Assembly (NCBI RefSeq): GCF_000972845.2
Contig: NC_040019.1
Location: 10,421,868 to 10,485,867 of the forward strand
Origin: Larimichthys crocea
Lineage: Eukaryota; Chordata; Actinopteri; Sciaenidae
Direction of reading: 5' to 3'
Length of the DNA: 64,000 nucleotides
Under the pieces are notes generated by a model. The model was not told the origin of the DNA. It did not search any database and saw nothing but the letters and a program-made list of their open reading frames with translations. The position numbers and the translations under genes are program-made. Of the stretch, positions 53,001 to 63,426 are shown piece after piece. The stretch's first letter is position 1. Each line of letters starts with the position of its first letter.

Positions 53001-53449
53001 CTTTGTTCACAGCAGGAACATTGATAATCATGCTGAACCATCACAAAGCTTATTTTTGTGGAAGGGATTGTTCACTGTACACTGAATATGGAATTATTAC
53101 AGGACAATATTAGTCCTGAAGTCCTGTTGACCCTTACTTGCACTTTAAATGGAAGTTCACCAGTGGATTCAAATATTTTAACATGATTCTCACAAATTAC
53201 TTTTTTTTAGAGAACTACTGAAAGTCTGTGTAAAGTACAAAATAAATATGTGTTTTGAGTTTGTCAGACTAAAGAAGAAAGTGTTATTAACCACCAAGCC
53301 AAATTTGAATGCTTAGTTTATGAAATTAGGTGTCAAAATCAGGTAAAAATGGGAAGTACTCTCAGCTCCAGGACTGTGGGGTCATGTCCACTGAACCGTC
53401 TTTCTTTCTCTGTCTAAATGTACATAAGTCATGTATCTCAGTGAAACGC

Positions 53450-53820
53450 TGTCTGTCGTCACTTTGCGGTTATTGGTCTATTGCGGTTTTTTCATGAAGC
53501 GAGGGGGGAGATCACCGGCAGCACGGCACACCCAGCAGGTGGTCAGACCCAGGCAGGTGTCTCTCATCCGTGTGCGCCGTTACCGACAAACGTAAACTCA
53601 GATCTGACTACATATATTCCCTGTCATAGCTACAAGCTACTGTTGCATATACATCCCGTGTCCCGTTACCGGTGTTACATTAACTGACATTAGATAACAC
53701 ACATGAAAATGATGAGAAACCTTAGCGTGATTATGTTAATACACGATATAAAATCACATTACTGTGCACCACGTCACCTAACGTTACCGTAATTACTGTA
53801 TTATTTTCACGTCTCCATCA
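53450..53820 (+). promoter_or_regulatory. Possible alternative promoter upstream of the start-codon exon
   Basis: An isolated patch with many CpGs (GTCGTC, TTGCGG, CACCGGCAGCACGG, GCGCCGTTACCGACAAACG, CCCGTTACCGG, AACGTTACCG) in otherwise CpG-poor intron, ending about 300 bp before the exon that holds the znf462 start codon. It contains inverted CCAAT boxes (ATTGG) flanked by GCGG. It could serve an internal first exon. No transcript evidence exists here. Confidence 0.3.
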
Positions 53821-54094
53821 ATATGGCCCTTCACAATCCACTTCTTCTTCATCACTTAGTTGTTGTTTTTTAAATTAAAATGAAGTAATGGAGCTGTTTC
53901 ATGTTGATGTTGAGGGCATAGCTAGCTGTACGTATAAGTGTTGCAATTCAAAAATATTCCATCATGTTTCCAACATTTATTGTGTTTTGAAAGAAAACAT
54001 GGAATTGCATTTACACAGACATAGACATCTATTCTACCGTGTACTCTTTTGCTGCTAGCCCTCCTGATTACTTTCTCTGTCTGTTTCTTTGTAG

Positions 54095-54134
54095 GTTTCC
54101 CTGATTTTCCAGGGAGTGCTCCCCTTTTTTAGTG
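54095..54134 (+). other. znf462: 5' UTR part of the start-codon exon of znf462
   Basis: The acceptor CTGTTTCTTTGTAG|GTTTCC marks the exon start, and the next 40 bases are untranslated. The ATG at 54,135 has G at -3 and G at +4, a favourable context. Confidence 0.85.
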
Positions 54135-54345
54135 ATGGAGGTATTGCAGTGTGATGGCTGTGACTTCCGTGCCGAGTCATATGATGACTTGAAGACCCAC
54201 ATTCAGGAAGTGCACACTGTTTTCCTCCAGCCTGCAGATGCAGATGAGTCTGACTCTCTGAAAGATGAGGAGGAAGAGGAGGAGGAAGAGGAGGAATATG
54301 AGGATAAGCTTGACAAGGATTATGCGCCTTCTAAAGCTGGAATAA
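54135..54345 (+). CDS. znf462: Zinc finger protein 462, first coding exon
   Basis: It encodes residues 1-70 plus the first base of codon 71. The sequence starts MEVLQCDGCDFRAESYDDLK, the N terminus expected of ZNF462. Finger 1 has Cys6, Cys9, His22 and His27. A strongly acidic segment follows (residues about 38-60, including ten consecutive Glu), encoded by a GAG/GAA run and so possibly length-variable. I chose ATG 54,135 rather than the GTG before it. The donor is GGAATAA|GTATGC, leaving phase 1. The next acceptor, TCTTCTTTAG|GCCCC, completes Ser71 (A|GC). Without splicing, translation would stop at 54,360. The intron to the next exon is only 240 bp and holds nothing notable. Confidence 0.95.
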
Positions 54346-54585
54346 GTATGCCTACCACATGAATTCAGATGTTACAGTTAATTTGTTCAGGATTAGAAAA
54401 TATTTCTTTTTCTGTTTCATAGAACTCTTCACAGTCACATAGTTGCATATTTTATTAAGTAGCATGAAATGTTTGATGCTGGTTTTATTGAAAGTCTAAA
54501 TAATAGTAGTCAAATGAACTGACTTACTGATGAACCATTCTGAGCTGGCATCTCGCTTACTTTCTCTTCTTCTCTTCTTCTTTAG
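54346..54585. other. znf462: Intron of znf462, 240 bp
   Basis: GT at 54,346 and AG at 54,584-54,585, with a long TTCTCTTCTTCTCTTCTTC polypyrimidine tract. No other feature was seen. Confidence 0.93.
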
Positions 54586-57500
54586 GCCCCAACTCTACTG
54601 ACAATTCCAGCCAAACATCACAAAAGCAGACAGCTGAAACCCATCTGCCGTTTTACCAGTGCAAGTTCTGTGTCCGTTACTTCAGATCGAAATCATTCTT
54701 AAGAAACCACACCAAAAAAGTGCATAATGTTATAGAGGAGGATTCAGATGCAAGTATCTCCTCACAGACAGCTAAGCAGCCCAGCTACACCGTTATAATG
54801 CACAATGACCATTCAAAAGTGTATTCCTGTCAGTATTGCACATACAAGTCTCCACGCAAAGCAAGGATAGTCAAACACCAACTAATGTATCATAACAAAG
54901 TTCCCATAGAGTGTGCTGATCCTTCCACAGAGGCTGGAGATGAATCTGACTCAGCCGGTGGACTCATGAAGGGAACATTTGCCTGTGAATGGTGTGACTA
55001 TCAGACTGACCAGAAGGACAGCTGGACTAATCACGTGGTGAAAGAACACAGCGACAAGGTCAAGATAGTTTCCTGCATTGCGGAACTGGAAGGGGAGGCA
55101 AGTGCAAGCTCACCCAAACCAGATTCTCCCTCTGCTTCTCAAAGTCCAACTAGTTTAAAGATGAGTTTAACTGGAAATGAAGAGTCAGCAGGAATAACAG
55201 CAGAAAACACATCGGAAAAACCACTCCCTGAGATCTCATCCTTTGAATATGCACAGATGAGTGCAGTAACACCAAACAGCACAGGTTCCTCGATTTTGTC
55301 CAAGAGGTTTGCTTCAACTGATGTCTCCAACAGTGTCATAGAGATGGATGCCAACTTACTCAATGAGGAAGACTCTAGGAGCAGCTTAGAAGATGACGAT
55401 GACGACGAAGAGCTGGGTGACATGGATGATCCCAGCTATACTGGGACTCTGTCAGCAGATGCAAAGCAGCTTTTAACTGATGATGATAATAAATTACTGG
55501 AGACTAAAGGAATACCATTCAGAAAGTACATGAACCGATTTCAGTGCCCTTTCTGCTCCTTCCTCACCATGCACAGGCGGAGCATCTCCCGCCATATTGA
55601 AAACATTCACCTTTCTGGTAAAACCACAGTGTATAAATGTGATGAATGCCCGTTTATTTGCACCAGCCCTCTTAAACTCGGCACGCACAAACAGAGCCAC
55701 AATTCCACAGATTTAGAGACCATGGACCTAACAAGTGATAGCCCAGATCCTCAGAATGACAGTGCTGCAGAGCCAGTTAATGGAGGTAATGTAAGTTCCA
55801 AAGTCAATGGAAAAAAGATAACCAGCACACCGAATGACCAGCAGAATCCTCATCGCTGCACCCTCTGCAGCTTCTCTACCACCACTCTGAAAGGTCTGAG
55901 GGTTCACCAGCAGCATAAGCATTCCTACTGTGATGACCTAGATGCAACTGTCTTTGAAAGCCAGCTGACTGACCAGCCAGACTCTGAAGTGGACGCTTCT
56001 CCAATCTTTCTACAAAAAACCCAGACCTCCATTTTAGGACTTGCCACCAAAAAGCCCTTAGTAACAGGGAAAAGAGCCAGGAAGTCCATTAATGACTTAC
56101 CTTTGGATTTGTCCTCAGTTAAGAAGAGAACTAGAATTGATGAAATTGCCAGTAACCTTCAAAGTAAGATAAGCCAAAGCCAACAGGACATGATCATAAA
56201 CCTAGATGACATGGATGATGAAGATGCAGGAGAAAACCATGCCACTGCTGATAAAGAGGATAAAGACCATGACAATAAAAACCCTGTCTTCACCTATAAC
56301 ACTCAACATCATCATGCAAGAGAATCAATGATCTCTCAAGAGGGAGGCAGGATAGGAAAAAGAAAAAGCAACCCTAAGTCAAAACCTAGAAACATTCCTA
56401 TATCCCTGACCCTCTCAGATGATAGCGAAAACATCTCTGTTGACCCAAGTGACAGTACTATCCAAGAGAACGCTGATTATTCAGAGGAACCAGGAACTAC
56501 ACGTTTCTACTGCAAGCACTGTGATTACCACAACAAATCAGCTCGTAGCGTCAGCACCCACTACCAGAGGATGCACCCTTACATCAAGTTCAGCTTTAAG
56601 TACATTTTAGACCCAGAGGACCAGAGTGCAGTCTTTCGCTGCTTAGAGTGCTACATTGAATACACAAATTACAACGATCTACACCAACACTACATGGATC
56701 ACCACCCCGAAGCAAGTAATGTGCTCAACTTCAACCAACCAAATCTGGTATACATGTGTCGCTTTTGTTCGTACACAAGCCCCAATGTCAGGAGCCTCAT
56801 GCCCCATTACCAAAGAATGCATCCTACAGTGAAAATTAACAATGCTATGATCTTCTCCAGCTATGTAGTGGAGCAGTCCCACAAGACAGGTGAATCACAA
56901 ACCCTGAGGGAAATATTAAATTCTGGCCCCAAAAATTTTAACTCAGCTACATCAACCCCCAGGTCATCCTCCAGCCCAGTGTTGAAAACAGTCTCCAAGA
57001 CCCCTGAAGCCACTCCTGAGACAGACCCTCTGAAAGAATCTGTGGGTGGCAATGTTGTTGTCTATGATTGTGATGTGTGCTCTTTTGCCAGTCCCAACAT
57101 GCACTCTGTTCTAGTCCACTATCAGAAGAAACACCCAGAGCAAAAGGCGTCTTACTTCCGTATACAGAAAACCATGAAAGTCATCTCAGTGGATCAGTCA
57201 CAGTCTGTTGGAAACTCTTCATATAATCTCAGCATGTCTACACCTCCGAAACAACCAAGCGCAGCACTGTATGGATCAGATGAAGAGATGTACTACTGTA
57301 AACACTGCGTGTACAGCAACAGATCTGTTGTTGGGGTATTGGTCCATTATCAGAAGAGACACCCAGAAGTAAAAGTGACAGCAAAATACATCAAACATGG
57401 TGCCCCCACCCCTGGTCTGATGAAATTAATGGATGAATTGCAAATTGCAACTCCCAAACATTTTCTGAAGCAGTTTCAAAACAACGGTCACGATGGAGCT

Positions 57501-59801
57501 AACAACTCAAGTCCTAAACCAGGCAGTGGTGAGAAAGGTGAGGATGAGCTGTTCTTTTGTCAGCACTGTGATTATGGCAACCGCACTGTAAAAGGAGTGC
57601 TTATTCATTACCAGAAAAAGCATAGGGAAACCAAGGCCAATGCAGACCTTGTACGTCGCCACACTGCCGTTGTCCGGAGTCAGCGTGAGCGTGCACAGAT
57701 GGTTCAGTCGAGCAGTGTATCTTCTGCCATGACTCCAGCCCCTCCAGACTCTGAAAACGCTACATTGCTGCGTTCCCTTAAGTGCAGACACTGTTCCTAC
57801 ACATCTCCTTATGTCTATGCCCTAAAGAAGCATCTGAAGAAAGAGCACCCCACTGTGAAAGCCACAGCCATGACCATTTTACACTGGGCTTACCAAGATG
57901 GCATTCTGGAGGCTGGCTACCACTGTGAGTGGTGCATTTACTCCCACGCTGAACCCCAAGGCCTGCTGCTTCATTACCAAAGACGCCATCCTGAGCATAA
58001 TGTTGATTACACCTACATGGCCAGCAAGCTATGGGCTGGTCCAGAGACCACCCAACAAGGGGGAAATATGGAAGCTAAACATTATAAATGCAAAGACTGT
58101 GCCTTTGAGGCCTGTACAATATGGGACATCACTAGTCACTATCAGGCAGTCCACCCATGGGCCATTAAAGGGGATGAATCTGTGCTTTTGGATATCATCA
58201 AAGGAAATGGCTCAGCTGAAAATATACACCAGCAGGTTGTCAAAGAACATGTGTCTTTGGATTGCCAGCCTATTGAAGATGATGGAGCATTGGTCATTGC
58301 TACCCCACCTCAAGAAAGCAATCCCCATCCTTTGCATCCACGTCTTTCCATCTCTAACAATCCTTATCAGTGTACTGTATGTCTGTCAGAGTACAACAGT
58401 CTCCATGGCCTCCTAACCCACTATGGAAAGAAACACCCAGGCATGAAAGTAAAAGCTGCAGATTTTGCACAGGAGGCAGACATCAATCCCAGTTCGGTGT
58501 ATAAATGTCGTCACTGTCCTTATGTCAATTCCCGGATCCATGGTGTCCTAACTCACTATCAGAAAAGACACCCATTAGTGAAAGTCACTGCAGAAGACTT
58601 TGCAGATGATATAGAGCAAATTGCTGACTTAAATGAAGGAGATGACAAGTGCAAAACCCAAAGGCAGGGCTATGGCGCTTACAGATGCAAAATGTGCCCG
58701 TACACACATGGGACACTGGAGAAACTCAAAATCCATTATGAGAAATATCACAATCAGTCAGCCTCTGATATGTTCGCTCCCTCTATGTGTTTCTCTCCCA
58801 GTAAAGAAACAGAGCCAGTAGCTGAATGCAGTGCTAGTAATATATCAAGTGCAGCAAAAGTCCAGGAGGTCAGTGAATTGGACCTTGCCCTCTCTCAGTT
58901 ACCCATCAATAAGACTGAGAAACATGCTATATTCAAGTGTCAGCTCTGCAAATACTTTTGCTCCACCAGGAAAGGCATCGCTCGACACTATCGTATCAAG
59001 CACAACAATGTCCGTGCTCAGCCAGAGGGTAAAAACAATGTTTTCAAATGCGCTCTGTGCTCGTACACAAACCCTATACGCAAAGGCCTGGCAGCACACT
59101 ACCAGAAACGGCATGATATCGATGCCTATTACACCCATTGTCTGGCTGCTTCCAAGACCATGACTGAAAAGCCTAACAAAGTGGTGGCAACCCCACCATC
59201 AGAAGGGGAGAATTCAGAAATGAGTGAGGACTTGCGTTTAGCTGTGGAGAGACGAAGGTGTTCTCTTTGTGCCTTCCAGGCCTTCAGCAGAAAGAGCATT
59301 GTCTCACACTATATTAAACGCCACCCAGGTGTCTTCCCCAAAAAGCAGCATGCTAGCAAGCTTGGTCGCTACTTCACTGTTATCTATGCCAAAGAACCTG
59401 AGAAGACTGCTGTCAGTGCAGCGGCAGAGGAAGACAAGGAAATGCTGGAGGTTCCGCTTGAACCTGAGCAGGACAGCGAGGTTGATTGGCTGCCATTCAA
59501 GTGTCTAAAATGCTTCCGGATGTCCTTCAGCACAAGTGAGCTGCTCTCTTTGCACTACAACGACCACCATAGCATTGACTTGAAGAGAGACTTTGTGGTA
59601 TCACCCGGTCCCGGCGATGAAGACTCTGAGTTGTACCAGTGTTCTCACTGTGAGCTGAAGTTCTTGGCTCTCCCAATTCTCGCTAAGCATCTATTGAACC
59701 ACAATGAGGAGTTTCAGAAGAGGGCCATGAGACAGGAGAGGAGGAGGCAGCTTCTCAGCAAACAGAAGACCACAGAACTACCTGAGATCAAACCTGAGAA
59801 G
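54586..59801 (+). CDS. znf462: Zinc finger protein 462, giant second coding exon
   Basis: This exon of 5,216 bp encodes residues 71-1809 without interruption and ends in phase 0 at GAGAAG|GTGAGC. It carries C2H2 fingers 2-24, with first cysteines at about residues 96, 152, 204, 391, 422, 495, 713, 756, 795, 899, 975, 1062, 1137, 1184, 1239, 1333, 1378, 1438, 1522, 1559, 1629, 1710 and 1756. Fingers are spaced widely and have no TGEKP linkers, unlike KRAB-type arrays. Many end in HYQ(K/R)(R/K)HP followed by a KV-x-A-like tail. Acidic stretches lie near 338-352 and 609-617. Basic clusters at 565-570, 583-587 and 660-672 are likely nuclear localisation signals. PLDLS at 576-580 fits a CtBP-binding motif. 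ZNF462 in mammals is a nuclear chromatin regulator linked to heterochromatin and neural development; that role is inferred for this fish gene from orthology. Confidence 0.97.
56100..56114 (+). other. znf462: PLDLS motif, candidate CtBP-binding site
   Basis: Residues 576-580 read Pro-Leu-Asp-Leu-Ser, an exact PxDLS match. It is flanked by the basic clusters GKRARK (565-570) and KKRTR (583-587). In other zinc-finger proteins such motifs recruit the CtBP corepressor. Function here is inferred. Confidence 0.6.
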
Positions 59802-60482
59802 GTGAGCAGGGATATAGGTCTCCATTAAACCTTGTAAATGTAAAAATCGAATTTTTCTTTTACATCAATGTCTGATAACATACTCTGAATCTTTTGATGT
59901 CATACAACTACCAGTGTCTATCATACTAAAGGTGTTCCTGACCTCTTTGAAGTCTTAGGCTCCCATGGTGTTTAAAAAAATCCATGGAAAAGGTCTTATA
60001 GAGACATAATGTTTCACTGAGAGTATTGTTAATTTATCATAACATGACTTTATAAATCCATAATTACTGCAGTTGTACCCAAAGTAGTCCCATTCTGCCA
60101 AAATTAAATTAAAGAGATAATTATGTGTTTCGAATTGCCCCTTCAATGTCACCAGGAACATATAACAGTGCATAATGATAATGAGGTGTGATAATTGGTT
60201 TCATAATAAGTTCATTAAAAATACCATTTATCTAATTTTAATGTATATCTGAGAACAGTGACAATCTCTAACTTCATGGAGAACAAGTAAATCTCATACA
60301 GAGAAAATAAAAAATAAAATCAGCTGGCTTAGATTGATTCATAGTCATTAATGGCACTGTTGATGTCCTTAAAAGGTTAAATAGTTTAATTAAAGTTAAA
60401 CATCTCCCTTCATAAATCAATGTCGAAAAAGGTGTCAAACAGCTAAAACAAGTTCTTCCTGTCATTCTTTTTCTGTGAACAG
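59802..60482. other. znf462: Intron of znf462, 681 bp
   Basis: GTGAGC donor and TTCTGTGAACAG acceptor. AT-rich, with no gene or repeat recognised. If retained, translation would add eight residues and stop at 59,826-59,828. Confidence 0.9.
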
Positions 60483-60617
60483 GAAAGCCCTGTAAATAAA
60501 ACACCTATAGGATTCAGGTGTAACTTCTGCATAGAGGTGCACCCAACCCTCAGAGCCATCTGCAACCACCTTCGGAAACATGTTCAGTATGGAGAGGTCA
60601 AAGAGGGACATATCAAG
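60483..60617 (+). CDS. znf462: Zinc finger protein 462, third coding exon
   Basis: A symmetric phase 0-0 exon of 135 bp encoding residues 1810-1854 (ESPVNKTPIGFRCNFC... to ...EGHIK). It holds one complete finger, number 25: Cys1822, Cys1825, His1838, His1842, with the GFRCNFC...HPTLRAICNHLRKHVQYG pattern I associate with ZNF462 orthologues. Acceptor GTGAAC|AG and donor ATCAAG|GTAAAT flank it. The frame continues correctly from the preceding exon and into the next. Because it is frame-neutral, skipping would remove exactly one finger without changing the rest. Confidence 0.95.
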
Positions 60618-63001
60618 GTAAATATATTTGTTTTTTCATTCTCAATTGCTGTTAGAGTAAAATGTTTGTAAAATGCATTGAGAGACATTGTTTTTGCAGA
60701 GTGTTGGCAGTCCTGCCTCTTCTGCCTCCCACCTTGTCTAAAGATCATCAAAGATGTGGATCATCGGTGGTATTAAGGCAGGCTGAATAACACCTGGGTG
60801 CTCAAACAAGCCACCTGTAATGGTGCACACCCATCAATCAAAGGGGCCACACTAATTATGTAATTATGTGTAACTTTAAGCCTTAATATAATTTGAATGG
60901 GTAAGGTAAATAGAAATTCAGACTCAGTGCAGCTAGCTTTACTTCACAGCTTGTTGAAAACAGGGGAAATTAATATGTGATAGTAGTACTGGTTGGCAGA
61001 TTTTGTTAGATTAGCACCAAGTAAGCTGTTTCTTTGCTAAGTTCATTTGTAGCCAGCTGTATCAACATTAGATTTTCTTAAACAATACTTACAATACAAC
61101 AATACAAGACACATTTTATCAGTCCCCAGTGCTTCTGTCTTGTAATCTAACCCTCATCCTCTGAGCTCTGCAGTGATCTGTTTTACTGAACTTGAGTTCT
61201 GCTTCCCATTTTGTTTATTACTGACAGGGGCTTCTGGGTAGACAGTCTGTCAGCTTCCCCCAGAGGAAACAAGCAATGCTGTCCCATTGCAGTGGAGGGG
61301 GGAGGAGTGGAGTGGTGAGCCATAACTTTTAGGGCAGCGGCGGGTAACCGTTCGAACATTAGTATTCCACTGAGGCTGCCAGTGAGGGGAACAGGCCTAA
61401 GGATCCAATGCCTTACCCAAACGGAGGCCTGGTTCTTCTGTTAGACACTCTGTCTGTCTGTTACATATTTAAGATGAGATGGCTCGGTGCCACTGAGAAT
61501 GACACAGTGAAGTATTTCTGTTGCAACGCTGACTTTTAGGTATAAGTATAGTGGATAACATGTTAACTAGTGCAGCTAGTGGCTCTTACCCTGCAAGGCT
61601 TATGAGTTAGCTCCAAGCATTCATGGTCTACAATACAATGACCATGATGATGTACAACATTTCTACCAGATGGAATATACTGTATGTTTTATACATTGCA
61701 GAGGGTAAAAATGAATGTTGCTTTTTATAGTATCATGAATACAGTTTCATTTCTGCAATGGCTTCTAATATAGTTGGATGAAGAACAGGCTGACAGTGCA
61801 GTCAGGGCAGACTGGATGGCAAGGTTGGGCCTGTGGATGCCACATCTTATTTATGGCTGCATGAAGTGCAGGGTCAGGTCCTTCCACTGAAAGAATGAGC
61901 TTCCTTGGGGCAATAAAAAAGTCATGGTGATTGTCTGTCCACTTGTGACGACTACAGAACAGAGCTTGCACTCCAGCAGATGGAGGAATAAGAAATAGAT
62001 GGTGGAGTTTTGTTGGCTTTGTGTTATTGTTGGTAGAATGTGCAAGGTCTTCTGGTTTAGCTCTTTATCTCTTTTGTTGTAGTTGTATTCTTCCATTCCT
62101 TCTCTGGATGATTTAGCAGCAGCAGCTAGTAATGAAACAGGTGTAGAAGCCAAACAGACAAAGATTATTAATCACTTAGAATAAATGTTTGTGTTTTTGT
62201 ATAAGGTAGGGTTGGTTGGGATTGAAGAATTTTATTGTGGTTCTTCTACATGCTCTTCTTAGAGCAGTTGAGAGATGCATGAAAAAAAAATATGGAGGAA
62301 TGATAAGTATCAAAGCTCCTAGACGGAGATCATGTCACATTCCATTTCAATAGTGCAATCAACTCATTATTGACGTAAACTGGCAGACTACATAGTTTCA
62401 GGTCAGGGGATGAGTTAGCCCCTGTTGGGGCTTGTCTATACTGGACTTAATGTTTTTTAGTCATTTGCTCTTGGACCTGAAACATTTTTGTCTTGCCCTC
62501 ATGTAGGCTGACACTGCAGCTTGAAGTGTTTTGCACAGAAAGGCTTTCGGGTCAGTGATATACCCACATGTTGATCTTCTAATAGTCAGTACTCAAGCAT
62601 AAATGTATTCATCTGACAATACAGCAGGTGAGAAGAGACAAAGAAAGAGAGAGAGAGAGCTGTGACTGAAACTTACCTGAGAATGATTGTGCTGATGCAG
62701 CAAAGACAGAAGCAGAGCTGTGAGACAGATGCTTAACTGTTGCTTATGCACTGTGTGATTTGGCTGATCTCAGGAAAAGGGTTAGAAGTGCCAGACTCTT
62801 AAGTGATACTTGAGTGAACAGGTATTTTTGTCATCTGGTAGTTGGTTATCGTTGGAATATCAACATTGACTATCCAAATAAATTGTTACCCTTAATCTTT
62901 TCTTTTATTGCAGCGGTGTGCATCTGCAAAACAAAAAGACCTTGACAGAAAAAATCAGCAGGCACAGAAAGATTATTCAACAGCTTCTCTTTGTTTTGCA
63001 G
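60618..63001. other. znf462: Intron of znf462, 2,384 bp
   Basis: It contains an inverted family C repeat (60,702-60,960) and unique stretches at 61,190-61,500 and 61,780-62,160 with no coding signal. A short GA tract lies near 62,648-62,658. A decoy acceptor is present at 62,911-62,913. Confidence 0.88.
60702..60960 (-). repeat. Dispersed repeat family C, inverted copy in intron
   Basis: GTTGGCAGTCCTGCCTCTTCTGCCTCC, GATGTGGATCATCGG, AAGGGGCCACAC, AACTTTAAGCCTTAATATAATTTGAA and AATTCAGACT are the reverse complement, in reverse order, of the blocks at 26,540-26,745. Its GTGCTCAAACAAGCCACCTGTAATGG segment also matches the copy at 24,455-24,485. Confidence 0.85.
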
Positions 63002-63426
63002 CAAGAGGTCAGCGAGGTTCCCCTGACACTGCCTTCAGAGAGCCTAACTAATGGCGACCTGGAAGAGGATGAAGCAGCTGAAGCGGATGATCTCGAGAGA
63101 CCCGCATCCGCAATGATGGGTCCACAACACCTTTCCACAGTGTCTGGTGGTGTTGCTGTTGCTGCAGAGACACTGGAGCCAGAAACGAATGTCGTGGAAG
63201 GAAGGGCGGCGGCCCTAGTGGCTGCAGCAAGGGCTGTGGTGTCAGAGGAGCAACTTAAGCAGCGATTAACTGCAGGGGGACACCCATGTGCCCAGTGCGA
63301 CCGAGTCTTTATGTCCATGCAGGGACTGAGGTCCCATGAGAGGAGCCACTCAGCCATGGCACTGTTCAGCAGAGAAGACAAATACAGCTGCCAGTACTGC
63401 CAGTTCGTCTCACCCTTCAGACACAA
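63002..63426 (+). CDS. znf462: Zinc finger protein 462, fourth coding exon (gene continues past window)
   Basis: It encodes residues 1855-1995 plus two bases of codon 1996. Acceptor CTCTTTGTTTTGCAG|CAAGAG continues phase 0 from the preceding exon. An acidic, Ala-rich, presumably disordered region (about 1855-1940) comes first. Finger 26 follows (Cys1950, Cys1953, His1966, His1970; GLRSHERSH). Then comes the start of finger 27 (Cys1984, Cys1987), cut by the donor CACAA|GTAAGT. The remaining AA plus a pyrimidine would give Asn, as in ZNF462. Fingers 27 onward, with the C terminus of about 500 residues by comparison with the human protein, lie beyond the right edge. Confidence 0.92.

Larger units (their letters stand above)
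33348..54094. other. znf462: Presumed first intron of znf462
   Basis: About 20.7 kb between the promoter candidate and the acceptor of the start-codon exon. No coding exon was found. It holds microsatellites, a Tc1-like relic, a tRNA-derived fragment and copies of repeat families A and B, listed separately. Unique, balanced stretches at about 38,230-38,690 and 48,650-49,460 may be enhancers. The 140-codon + strand frame at 47,296-47,718 and the 143-codon minus frame at 38,254-38,685 have no recognisable domains and are not called as genes. Confidence 0.5.

Noticed and set aside
55139..59508. Other open frames on both strands inside the giant exon
   Set aside because: Shadows of the zinc-finger coding frame.
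62914..63001. Upstream extension of the fourth coding exon
   Set aside because: The open frame through this stretch starts from a non-ATG codon, and the acceptor at 62,913 enters in the wrong frame relative to the phase-0 upstream exon. Only 63,002 continues the protein.
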